From positions 2,200,558 through 2,264,557 of the forward strand of contig QANY01007891.1 of NCBI GenBank assembly GCA_003255025.1: DNA of 64,000 nt, in the 5' to 3' direction. The translations under genes and the position numbers were made by a program. This stretch comes from Datisca glomerata (taxonomy: Eukaryota > Streptophyta > Magnoliopsida > Cucurbitales > Datiscaceae). Shown one piece after another: positions 52,440-62,633 of this stretch (the first letter of the stretch is position 1; every line of letters starts with the position of its first letter). The notes beneath the pieces are model-generated. The model made no database searches, was not told the origin of the DNA, and was given only the letters and a program-made list of their open reading frames with translations.

Positions 52440-55040
52440 GTCTGAAATTCGGATATTGGTGGTGAATGGGAGAAAAATGACGTTTCATTCATTTTTAATG
52501 GTACAGTAAGCTCACCGTTAGATATACCATCAAGTTGTACTTACCAAGAGTTATCTAGTATCATATACGATGAAGTAAATGTTGATCCAACAAAGTATAA
52601 TATTCTAATGAAGTTTTTATACAAGACTCATGTGCCCTCCCCACCGACTGAAATATTAAATGGTCGCCACGTGAGGTTTTATCCTTGCCGAGAATAGTAC
52701 TGAAGCACTTCTTACTCCTTTATATGTCACGCTCAAACCTAAAACTAGGACAATTGTTGATAATCTTACATGTCCAATTCAAAGTCAAGTTCCTAAAGCA
52801 GCTCACTCGCAACAAGATCGTTATGGGCACATTTCATGATTTATGGGTGAAACCAGTCAGGTTCCTGAATCAACTCCTTCACAACAAGATCGTTATGGAC
52901 ACATTCAATGCTTTACGGGTGAAAAAATTGTTGACAGTGATGAGAACAATGATAATGAGAACTTTCATTCAAGGGAATATTACTGTGGATATACGATGAT
53001 GATGATTGTCTACAAGATGTTAATGATGATGAAGTTGAACATCGTGATAGTGATATTGGGCCTTATATTGGTGTTGATGATGATCTTGATTTTGAGCTAT
53101 ATGAAGAAGCAATTCGGGATGATCCCTCTACCTTACCAAATTTGAATAGAAGACCAGATGCTAATGCACATCCTTCATCAATGCCAAGTAACATTGCTTC
53201 TTAGTCACAACCATCTTATAATGCACCCAAATTATTACAATTAGAGGATTACAAGCATGTAAGTGTATTAGATATTTTAGATACAGAAGAACACTACCAT
53301 GATAAAAAAGAGCTCCAAAGAATTGTTGGATTCTTGGCAATCCGTCAAACTTTGAGTTTAAAGTCTTCAAATCCATGTCGACAATGTTGGGGATTGTTCG
53401 TGCTGAGAAAATTTGTTCATGGAAGCTACGAGCTATTAAGGTGCGATTTTTTGAGTACTTTAAAATAAAAAAGTTCATAAATACTCATACGTGCTATTTT
53501 GACATCTTACAACACGATTATCATCGAGCAAAAAACTTATTGGTTGGTCATTGCATAAAGTCATAATACACCTTTGTTGGACAGATTTATTGCCCTAAAG
53601 ATATCATCGAAGATGTTCGTAAGGATTATGACATCAATATAAGCTATGACAAAGCTTGGAGGGCTAGGGAAGTTGTATTGGCTTTAGTTCGAGGTTCACT
53701 TGAAAGTTCATATATGAGACTCCCATCCTATTGTCACACTTAAAGGCGAAGAATCCAGGTACTGTTACTCATATAGAGACTGATGAACATGACCATTTCA
53801 AATACTTCTTCATGTCAATTGGAGCCTCGATTCGTGAATTTCTAAATTGTATACGTCCCGTAATTGTTGTTGATGGAACATCATTAAAAGCAAAGTATAA
53901 GGGTTCATTGCAACTTCTAAAGATGGGTATAACCAAGTATATCCACTTGCCTTTGGGATTACTGACTCTGAGAGTGACGCATCGTGGGAATGGTTCTTTA
54001 ATGAGCTGCACGAGGTTATTGGAGACTTGGTATTTGTGTTGGACATAAATGAAAGTATAGCAAAGGGTATCCAGACTGTCTTCCCACAATCATTTCATGG
54101 AGCTTGCATATATCATATGAGAATGAACATAAAATCAACATTTAAAACTAGCAATGTTAATCATTTGCTTTTCAAAGCAGCCAAAGCCTATCGTGTATCA
54201 GAGTTTGAGGCATATGTGGCTATCATCAACCAAGTTCGTCTAGGCATTGGAAACTATATTACGACGGCCATATTTGATAGATGGGATCGTTCTCATCATG
54301 GTGGTAGATTCTATATCATAATGACTACCAATATCGTGGAATGTATAAATAGCATACTAAAGGATGCTAGAACCCTCCCGAAAACAAGTTTAATAGAACA
54401 TCTGCATGATTGATGCAACAGTGGTATTATCAGCGCCGGACAACTGCTTGTGAGTTGTACACATAGATGACCAAATGGTGTGAGAAGAAGTTTAAGAAGA
54501 ATTATAATGCTTCCCGCAGACTTTTAATGGTCGCTTCAGATATTCATGAGTTTCGTGTAAGTACTGAGGATATGAGCATATTGTAAACTTGCATAAAAAA
54601 CATGCAATTGTCGTGAATTTGATCTAGACCAATACCATTGTGCCCATGCGTTAGCTTGTTGCCGACTATGCAACATATCACCTTACAGCTTATGCTTGAA
54701 GTATTATCAAGCTGAGACACTAGTGATAGCTTATGTAGAAACAATACACCCTCTCAGAGATCATACAAACTGGACTATCAGTGACGATGTGAGTGAAAGA
54801 ATTGTCTTACCCCCTATGATGAGGCGGTCTAGGGGAAGGCCCAAGGTACATAGAATATCGTCTAGAGGTGGGATGTACAACCAAATAAATGTAATCGATG
54901 TGGCTTATATAGACACAATAGAAAAACATGCAAACATCCTATCCTCCTTCACATGCGTGATGAATCGCAACCAGACACATAATCTTGTATATAATATGTA
55001 TTTTGTATGTATTTTATCAATATATTTTGTATGAATTTTG
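52440..55040 (+). pseudogene. MULE transposase (MuDR type) with SWIM zinc finger, broken
   Basis: The N-terminal region includes RHVRFYPC near 52665 and a duplicated SQQDRYGHI motif (about 52808 and 52880), then an acidic Asp/Glu tract. From about 53290 a MULE-specific DNA-binding region (KELQRIVGFLAIRQT, CSWKLRAIKV). The catalytic core has RPVIVVDGTSLKAKYKG (first Asp, near 53870); LVFVLDINESIAKG, where the usual SDRH box is LDIN (second Asp kept); FPQSFHGACIYHMRMN; and MTTNIVECINSIL. The SWIM finger is CNCREFDLDQYHCAHA near 54603, then NISPYSLCLKYYQAET and HTNWTISDD. Indels at about 53200-53730, 53920 and 54415-54600 break the frame. It once cut and pasted the element. Confidence 0.9.
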
Positions 55041-55126
55041 TATAGATATTGTATATGATTTTATCCCCGTAAGTAGTTATTTGTTTTGGCTAGTAAGTAA
55101 TTAATGCAAATTGTATATATTTGATG

Positions 55127-55645
55127 ACTACTTGAAGGGTTCAAGTAGTGTGTTATGACTACTTGAATCCTTTAAGTAGTCATTTTGACACTTACAATTA
55201 GTTATCTAGAGAACATGTCACTACTTGAAGGGTTCAAGTAGTCTTTTTTTCACTACTTGAACCCTTCAAGTAGTCACATGCTCTCTGTATAAATCACTAC
55301 GGAAATCGAGATAACTACTTGAAGGGTTCAAGTAGTAAACAAGACTACTTGAACCCTTCAAGTAGTCATATTGTTTGTTGCCGTCAGTTATCCAGAGAGC
55401 ATGTAACTACTTGAATGGTTCAAATAATATTTTATGACTACTTGAACCCTTCAAATAGTTATTTTGTTTCTTACATTGAGACTTCTAGAGAGAATATTAC
55501 TGCTTGAACGGTTCAAGTAGTATTTTATGACTCCTTGAACCCTTCAACTAGTTATTTTGTTTCTTGCATTGAATTATCCAGAGAGCATGTAACTATTTGA
55601 AGGGTTCAAGTAGCATTTTTTATTACTTGAACCCTTCAAGTAGTT
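55127..55645. repeat. Right palindrome array of the MULE (~12 copies), inverted
   Basis: Same 23-bp palindrome, about twelve copies in GGG/CCC pairs, period about 92-93 bp. Linkers such as TTGCATTGAATTATCCAGAG followed by AGCATGT are the reverse complement of the left array's ATGCCCTGGATAATTGACTG-type linkers, giving inverted orientation overall. One linker near 55275 is flipped, suggesting inversion or gene conversion within the array. Confidence 0.92.
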
Positions 55646-55710
55646 ATTTTATTTCTAGCATTGAGTTATCTAGAGAGCATTTGTATTATATCATGATTGC
55701 AATGATATAT

Positions 55711-56225
55711 GATTTTCCAAGATCACGAAACCTCTCTCTAATCTTCTTGAGAAGGACGTTATGTTTCAGTTTAATGAGGAGTGTCATAGAGCATTTTCAT
55801 TCTTGAAAATAGCTTTGGTTTCCGCTCCTATAATTGTAGCATCGGATTGGGATTCACAGTTTAAGTTGATGTGTAATGTTAGCGATTATGCTGTCAGAGC
55901 TGTCTTGGGGCAACGAAAGGGCAAAGTATTTCATGTATTTATTTTGCAAGATGAATACTCAATGATGCTCAACTTAATTACACCACTACTGAAAAGAACT
56001 ACTGGTAGTAGTTTTAACTTTTGATAAATTTAGATCATACTTGATTGGGACTAAGGTCATAGTGCTCACCGACCACTCCGCCATTAAGCACTTGATTGAG
56101 AAGAAGGATGCTAAGCCTCGCTTGATACGATGAGTTTTGTTGTTGTAAGAATTTGACTTGGAGATTCGGGATAAGAAAGGCACAAAGTATCTGGTTGCTG
56201 ATCATTTATCTTGATTAGAACAAGC
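55711..56225 (+). pseudogene. Athila reverse transcriptase end and RNase H, broken
   Basis: Frames give KITKPLSNLLEKDVMFQFNE, then RAFSFLKIALVSAPIIVASD and FKLMCNVSDYAVRAVLGQRK (RNase H start; the usual CDASD is CNVSD, so the first catalytic Asp is lost). Later frames give NYTTTEKELLVVVFTFDKFR-like residues, [20 protein letters not shown] and EIRDKKGTKYLVADHLS. Stops follow. Confidence 0.88.
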
Positions 56226-56333
56226 TAAAGTTAATGTTGAGAATGAACCATGATCAGAGAAACTTTCCCGGATGAATAACTCTTCGCTGTAAGCATTGGT
56301 AATCTTCCTTGGTTTGCTGATTTCATTAATTAC

Positions 56334-57470
56334 TTGGCTAGTAATGTACTCCCTCCAGATCAATCTAGCCAACAAATAAATAAATTTCTTTCAGACGTGA
56401 AGCAATATTATTGGGAATACCCTTTTCTTTACAAGAATTGTCCGGACCTAATCATTAGATGGTGTGTTCCAGAGGAAGAGAAAGCAAGTATCCTTCACCA
56501 TTGTCATTCTTCAGAATATGGTGGTCATTTTGGTTCTAATTGAACGGTTGCTAAAATTCTTCAATCAAGTTTTTATGGGCCTACTCTTTTCAAGGATGCT
56601 CATGCTTATATTGCTACTTGTGTTCGATGTCACTGAACTGGAAATATTTCACGTCAGAATGAAATGCCTTTAAACAACATATTGGAGGTAGAAATTTTTA
56701 ATGTATGGGGCATCGACTTCATGTGACCTTTTCTGCCATCTTTCAGCAGCCTCTATATCTTAGTGCCTGTTGATTACGTCTCCAAGAGGGTGGAAGTAGT
56801 GGCACTGCGAACAAATGATTCCAGGGTGGTCGTAAAATTTCTACAAAAAAATATTTTCACCCGTTTTGGAACCCCAAGAGCTATCATAAGTGATGAAGGT
56901 ACACATTTTTGCAACAAGCAATTTGAAACTCTTTTGGCAAAATATGGGGTCACACATAAAATTTCCACAACCTTTCATCCTCAGACGAGTGGTCAAGTAG
57001 AGATGTCTAACAGGGAATTAAAGTGGATTCTAGAAAAGACAGTAAGTTCTTCAAGAAAGGATTGGTCGAAGAAACTTGATTACGCTCTTTGAGCATATCA
57101 GACTGCTTTTAAAACACAGATCGGAATGTCTCCTTTCCGTTTAGTTTTTGGAAAAGCATGTCATTTACCAATGGAATTAGAGCATAAAGCATTTTGGACA
57201 ATTAAGAAGCTGAATTTTATCCTACAAGCCGCCGATGTCAAATGGCGCCTTCTGCCTAATGAATTAGATGAGTTACATCAAGGTGTTTACGGAAATGCTC
57301 AGATGTACAAGGAATGTACCAAACAATGGCATGACAAGCGCATCATTCGAAAGGAACTTTATCCTAGCCAAAAAGTGTTATTATACAACTCCAGACTCCT
57401 ACTATTTCTAGGAAAGCTTAAGTCATGATGGTCATGCCCATTCATTATAGCAAAGGTGTTCCTTCATGGT
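56334..57470 (+). pseudogene. Athila integrase, broken by stops
   Basis: An HHCC zinc finger (ILHHCHSSEYGGHFG, then CVRCH) with a stop between its halves. The core has WGIDFM (first Asp), [20 protein letters not shown] (second Asp) and [20 protein letters not shown] (catalytic Glu), with stops near 56542, 56638, 56725 and 57092. The C-terminal part reads [20 protein letters not shown] and [18 protein letters not shown]. The catalytic triad is present, but the gene is dead. Confidence 0.92.
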
Positions 57471-57830
57471 GCAGTAGAGCTTCATCATAAAAAAAAGGAA
57501 ATTTGAAGGTCAATGTGACAGTGGGGTGAAATCATATTTGGATGATTGTATTGATCAAGAAAATACCAAAATCATGTTAGACTCTCCATGAGCATTGGCA
57601 TTTCGTCCGGCTGACGACATAAAAGAAAGTGCTAACGGGAGGTAAACCCGAGTTTGTTTTTATTTTATTTCTAATTTGGTTTATTTTAATTTTTTATATA
57701 GGTTTTCAGTAAATTTTTTTTTGGAAAGTTGAGGCAGTAGTTCAGCATCGTGACGCTGGATTTCCAGCACCGTGACGCTGAGTCGAAGCCCTCCCAAGTC
57801 AGTAAGCCAGCATTGCAACGGTGGCTTGCC

Positions 57831-58204
57831 CACGTTGCAACGCTTGCACACCCCCGTTCCCTTTTATTTCTTTTAGGTTTTAAACACCCCCACTTCCCTC
57901 CTGCCCACGTTGCAACGCTTGCACACCCCCGTTCCCTTTTATTTCTTTTAGGTTTTAAACACCCCCACTTCCCTCCTGCCCAAGTTGCAACGCTTGCACA
58001 CCCCCGTTCCCTTTTATTTCTTTTAGGTTTTAAACACCCCCACTTCCCTCCTACCTCTATCATATCTCCTACAATCTCTCTTCTCTTGCCCTATAAGTCA
58101 GTAAGCCAGCATTGCAACGATGGCTTGCCCACGTTGCAACGCTTGCACACCCCCATTTCCTTTTATTTCTTTTAGGTTTTAAACACCCCCACTTCCCTCC
58201 TACC
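57831..58204. repeat. 75-bp minisatellite in the Athila 3' region
   Basis: Units beginning CACGTTGCAACGCTTGCACA start at 57831, 57906 and 57981, near identical. A fourth, slightly mutated unit starts at 58130 after a spacer. The third and fourth units are both followed by TACCTCTATC(A/G)TATCTCC, and the first and fourth preceded by GTCAGTAAGCCAGCATTGCA, so a larger composite unit was also duplicated. Since 75 is a multiple of 3, the minus strand stays open across it, a by-product. Confidence 0.95.
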
Positions 58205-58329
58205 TCTATCGTATCTCCTACAATCTCCCTTCTCTTATTTCATCTCCTTAAATCTTAACCTCTCCATCAGATTTTAAATTTTAAACTCTTCATCTCAATT
58301 AATCTAAAGTTTAAAATTTCTACACCTAA

Positions 58330-59600
58330 TCTCTCTATTTGTGAACCCTAGATCTCTTAGCCTGATTTTTCGACGGAGCTACTCCAGAAACAGAGGTTGG
58401 AGCATTGTAAACGCACCTTGATGCATCAATAACGAATTTCTTCTTCCACCAAGGGTTTGTATTTTCTTCATAATAAAAATTCTCAACCTGGTTCCTCAAA
58501 GAAACATAAAAGAGCTGAATCAGCCACACCTTCTTTCAATCAAAATATCTTTGAGACCCTGGAGGTTTATGAGCATTTTAAAGAAATTATTCTTAAAAAG
58601 CAAGTTATTCTAGAGAAGGATTTTGATGTCGATGCTACGAACTTTCCAATGATTGACAATATAATGGCGCGGGGTTGGTTAGAATTTTATCGTGCGCCTG
58701 AGGCTGGTGTAATCCCATTGGTTCAAAAATTTTATACTAACGGATTTATTCACAAAAAGAGTGGTTTTGTAAGGAGAAAACGAGTGTCTTTTTTTTGTTA
58801 AAGCAATCAATAACCACTGCTCTCTACCCAACATTATGAATGATGACTATTCTAGTTTTGTACAAGGGAATGTGGATCTAGATGCAGTGCTCAACATGTT
58901 ATGTGCCTGGGATGTAATGGTTGACGACAATTAGTGGGGAACCTAACCACCTTAAAGCAAATACTCTGGACAAGATTTTCAAGGCTTGGCATTACTTTGT
59001 AGCTACTCGATTGATGTCGTATCACATACAAACGACGTCATGAAGGACCGAGCAATCCTAATCTATGCAATAATGTCATACATGACCATTGATGTTGGAC
59101 GGATCATCTCTAAATCCATCCTAGATTGCATCGCTTCTGAAAAGGGTGGACCTTACGTTCTGAGTTTCTGGGCTTTGTATAAATGTTACTATTACATGGG
59201 AACCTCACGAATCATTAATTCATCCTATGAAGTCCATTAGCACCATGAGGATTTACCATTACACGAATTTGGCTGATGAACCACATCCTATTGCCGGAAC
59301 TTCACACAGTCAACGTAAAAGAGCCACAAATAGTCCATCATCCTCCAGTGTAGCCAACCTAACAGACACTATATTAACTGCCTATTCGAATGAGCTGCGT
59401 GTCATTTGGAATGAAATACGAACAAATGCATGATTATAATGTCAAATGTCACACTACTTCCTCACAAATGTTGAATCAATGCATGCAAAATATTGGGGGT
59501 ACAATATACCCATTTCCACCAGCACCGGTGTTCTCGTCTTTACCACCACTTGGAGATAGCATGAACAATGAGGAGGATAATGATGAAGAAAGCTGATTTG
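58330..59600 (+). pseudogene. ORF downstream of Athila pol (plant transposon-protein-like), broken
   Basis: Pieces in changing frames: SSKKHKRAESATPSF, NIFETLEVYEHFKEIILKKQ, NIMARGWLEFYRAPEAGVIP and FIHKKSGFVRRKRVSF, then ALLCSYSIDVVSHTNDVMKD and RAILIYAIMSYMTIDVGRII, ending with a Pro-rich acidic tail (FPPAPVFSSLPPLGDSMNNE). This resembles the domain annotated in many plant genomes as putative plant transposon protein. Its place after integrase is where some Athila elements carry an env-like ORF, but I see no clear signal peptide or membrane segment, so an envelope role is not supported here. Confidence 0.7.
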
Positions 59601-60880
59601 AATTTAGGGAAGTCATTGTTCTTTTAGTTATTTTATATATTTCGTATATTTTATATTTTTTTCTTCCATTAAGGACAATGAAAATGTTAGCTTTGGGGAT
59701 GGTTTTTTTTTCATCTACATTTCAATGTTTTCTTTTGTTTCAGTTTTATTTTATTTTATTTATTTCGCTGTCTTATTTTCTGTTTTTGCTTCATTTTCTA
59801 AGTTTAACAAAATAATAAAAAAATTTGGCGTTTTTGCTGTAGACGACACTAACACGTATGATGAGATCGGTTTTGATGTATTGATGTCTAGAAAAATGAT
59901 GAATTTGTGCTTCTGTGTGTTTGAACCAATTACTGATTTGCATTGTAGAGAATCGTGACAAAATGAGCACCTAGCCTTGAGAGTTTGATTTTCTATATGC
60001 TTGGAGAAGGTTTATGTTATCTAAGGAACCAAAATGATCTTACTACAACTCTAGAACTAGTTTGATGGTTACTCGAGGTGAAATTATAGGCTACACTTTA
60101 CTTACGACATGATTTAAGTCATCTTTGGATCGTTTGAGCTTTTTAAGCCAACTTGTTGATAATTGTTTCGCTAGTCATCCCTGTTGAGCTTACATAGCTA
60201 TTTTTTTTAGCACCCATGAGTAAAAAAAGGGGATAAACTTTACACTCTTTACCCAAATACTATGAGTAAAAAAAGGGGTTAAAGGGGATAAACTTTTTAT
60301 AAGGTTGAGCATTGTTGAATATTTCAAGAGGTGGAATGACAAGTTTGAGGGTGTTGTAAGTAGAGTTGAATTAAGCTTGTTGATTCATAGAATGCATATT
60401 TGACTATGGGTAAAGAGTGAGCCAAAATAATATCTTTTATCATTCCCTAAACTCTAGCCATATATTACAAGCCAATGAAAGTCCTAATGATCCTAAGTGA
60501 TGTGGTTTGCCTATATTAGTGGAGAGTGGCATAAAAAATTGGTTATGGAGTTCTAATCTATTTGTAGATTATTAGATCCACTTTTACAAGACTTGATTGC
60601 ATAAATTCATCTGAGGTTAAGAGATTGGACGACTAAAGGTGATACACACACACTCGGAACTTTTCAAGTTGTAATGTAAGTTGGTAATTGTGCTAAAGCT
60701 TTACACGTTCATAATTCAGAAATTTTTCTTGGGTAATTGCTATTTTGGAATCTCTGAGGCAAGTTTAGTTAGTAAAAAACACTACGTCACTCTTTCTTTA
60801 GCTTTTCAGAATTAGTGTTTATTATTTTTCTTGTTTAATTTTGTTTGTTTGTTTTGTTTTGCTCGAGGACTAGCAAAAAG
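59601..60880. other. Athila 3' untranslated region, no gene seen
   Basis: T-rich at its start. It contains a small repeat (ATGAGTAAAAAAAGGGG near 60216 and 60262). The 77-codon frame at 59725-59958 is hydrophobic but AT-driven, and is not called. Confidence 0.5.
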
Positions 60881-60883
60881 TTA

Positions 60884-60904
60884 AGTTTGAGGGTATTTGA
60901 TGAG
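60884..60904 (+). promoter_or_regulatory. Polypurine-tract region before the Athila 3' LTR
   Basis: GTTTGAGGGTATTTGATGAG directly precedes the LTR start; this AGTTTG(A/G)GGGTATTTGATGAG phrase is typical of Athila-family elements. Confidence 0.65.
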
Positions 60905-62085
60905 TGTGTTTCACACTCATATTTTAGATAATCTTAACTTTAATTTTAATTATTCTTTGAGTTTTATAGTTTGATTTATCTTTATTTTTGTTTTTATCTT
61001 GTAAGTTTGATATTCAATTGTTTTTTGATTGATTTGGAAGTCAAAAATTTAGAAAATTCTCAAAAAGAACATACCTAGGCAGGAGGGCTAGCGTCGCGAC
61101 GCTGGCAGTACAGAAAGCCAGTGCCAAATTGACCCTTTTCGAAATTGGTGCGGGATTAATTTTTTTCTTTGTGATTTTTATTCCAAATTTACCCTTTTGG
61201 AACCCTAGGATATAAATAGAATATCGTTGAGTTTTAGGTGGGGTTCTTTGGATGTTTTCTGAACGTGGGAGGCAAAGGAAAGCTTTTGGGGAGGAGAACA
61301 AGAAGATCAAACTCGAAAATGATTCTCAACTTCAATTCCATCCTCAAAACTAGCATTTTCTTCTCTTTTCCTCTATGTTTATGAATATTATTAGAATATC
61401 TTCTTATTCTAGTATGTTTTAAATTTTTTATCTAAGGCTACGATGTACTCAAACCATGATTGTTCATAAAATTTGATTTTTAATTTAATCGATGTTTATT
61501 CAATATGATTGAGTGTTATAATCCGTTCTTAATGCCTATGATTGCCAAGCCAACTATTGCATGATTCTGAATTTAATTCTGAGATTGAGAAGTGATGATT
61601 GAATCTACTTTTTGTTTATAACACCATTAGAATTTCATAAGTTAGATATAATTATGAATCTAGTGTAGCAACTATAATTTCTTATGCTTAATGAGTTTCA
61701 TTATATTGAATCTTGACAGAGATGTATGATTCGTATTTATGATTCATTATTATCGATGCTTGAAAAATATTGATAATTATATTAGAGACATTCACTATCA
61801 ATGTTCTGAATAAACGTTAATTGATTGAGAATTGGACTTTAGTGCATATTTGGTTTGGTGAAATTGAAAACCCTAGAATTTTTAACTATTCAAATTTTAT
61901 CTTTGTCAAGTCTTTATCGTTTTAGTTTAATTAGAATTTTAGTTTAGTTAAAAATCCTAATTTTTCGTCATCCTAAAGTAAAATTAAGGTTTAGTTAATT
62001 ATAATTATTAATATCAATCAATCCTTTAGACGATACTATATTTTTATAGAAATTTATTACTTGACGACGATAGTGTACACTTGCA
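60905..62085 (+). repeat. Athila 3' LTR
   Basis: Begins TGTGTTTCACACTC and ends GTGTACACTTGCA. A TATA box (GATATAAATAG) lies near 61208-61220. Near 61089 is a CpG-rich palindrome AGCGTCGCGACGCT. The reverse-complement copy at 40116-41224 confirms both ends. Confidence 0.9.
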
Positions 62086-62633
62086 TTATAAAAAAATCGC
62101 AATAGTTTGGTCATTGGGTCTTGCATTGTCAATGAGCATAGTATATGTGAGTTTTGGGCAAAAGAGAAGACAATTTACACTCCTAAACTTTTATCTGTTA
62201 GTAATTTATATTTTTAAACTATTTTTTAGCATAAAATACTCCTAAAGTATGAGAATTAGTCATTTACACTCTTTCCATTTAACTTCCGTGAAAATCTAAC
62301 CGTTTTTTTAATTATTGAAATTGAAAATATTAATTATTAAAAACACTAATTAAACTAATTAAACTAATTACATTAAATTAAACTAAAAGACTAAAAAGAC
62401 ATGAAAAATCAAAGAAAAAAAGACCCAAAGTGTGGAAAGATGACATTAAAGTCTCGAAGACTTTAAGAAAACTTACTAAAGAACATAATCAGTCCATCAT
62501 TTCATTTGCTTTACGGGTGTTTAAAAAATCAGTATAAAGCAAGCACAAACATAAACGGGTCACATTGTAAGAAGCCCTTTTCATTTCATCTGGAATCCTT
62601 CGCCAAAGTCCTTATTCAATCCATTGTGGAAAA
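62086..62633. other. Upstream region of the intact RLP gene
   Basis: Contains repeated ACTCCTAAA-type words (62185 and 62247) and a short AATTAAACT run (62341-62385). A TATA-like AGTATAAAGC lies near 62532, about 100 bp before the start codon. No coding signal. Confidence 0.45.

Larger units (their letters stand above)
51290..55700 (+). mobile_element. Mutator-like element (MULE) with palindrome-array ends, dead
   Basis: A plant MULE. Between two inverted arrays (51823-52317 and 55127-55645) lies a broken transposase gene. The leader (about 51420-51720) is pyrimidine-rich with CTT runs. The linkers in the right array are reverse complements of those in the left, so the arrays act as long terminal or subterminal inverted repeats. 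The outer borders are unclear: the left lies just after the RLP pseudogene, and the right abuts Athila pol near 55705, where the MULE end may have been lost. Confidence 0.8.
55711..62085 (+). mobile_element. Athila-type Ty3/gypsy element, 5'-truncated, dead
   Basis: Order: end of reverse transcriptase and RNase H, integrase, a tandem-repeat UTR, an extra ORF, a long untranslated stretch, polypurine tract and a 1.18-kb 3' LTR. The 5' LTR, gag, protease and most of reverse transcriptase are absent; the left edge abuts the MULE array. A solo LTR of the same family lies at 40116-41224. Confidence 0.9.

Noticed and set aside
57686..58063. 125-codon minus-strand frame with three 25-residue repeats
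   Set aside because: Artefact of the 75-bp minisatellite in an Athila UTR; no independent protein signal.
58330..59600. Viral-envelope-like gene in Athila
   Set aside because: Position fits an env-like ORF, but no signal peptide or membrane segment was seen; described only as transposon-protein-like.
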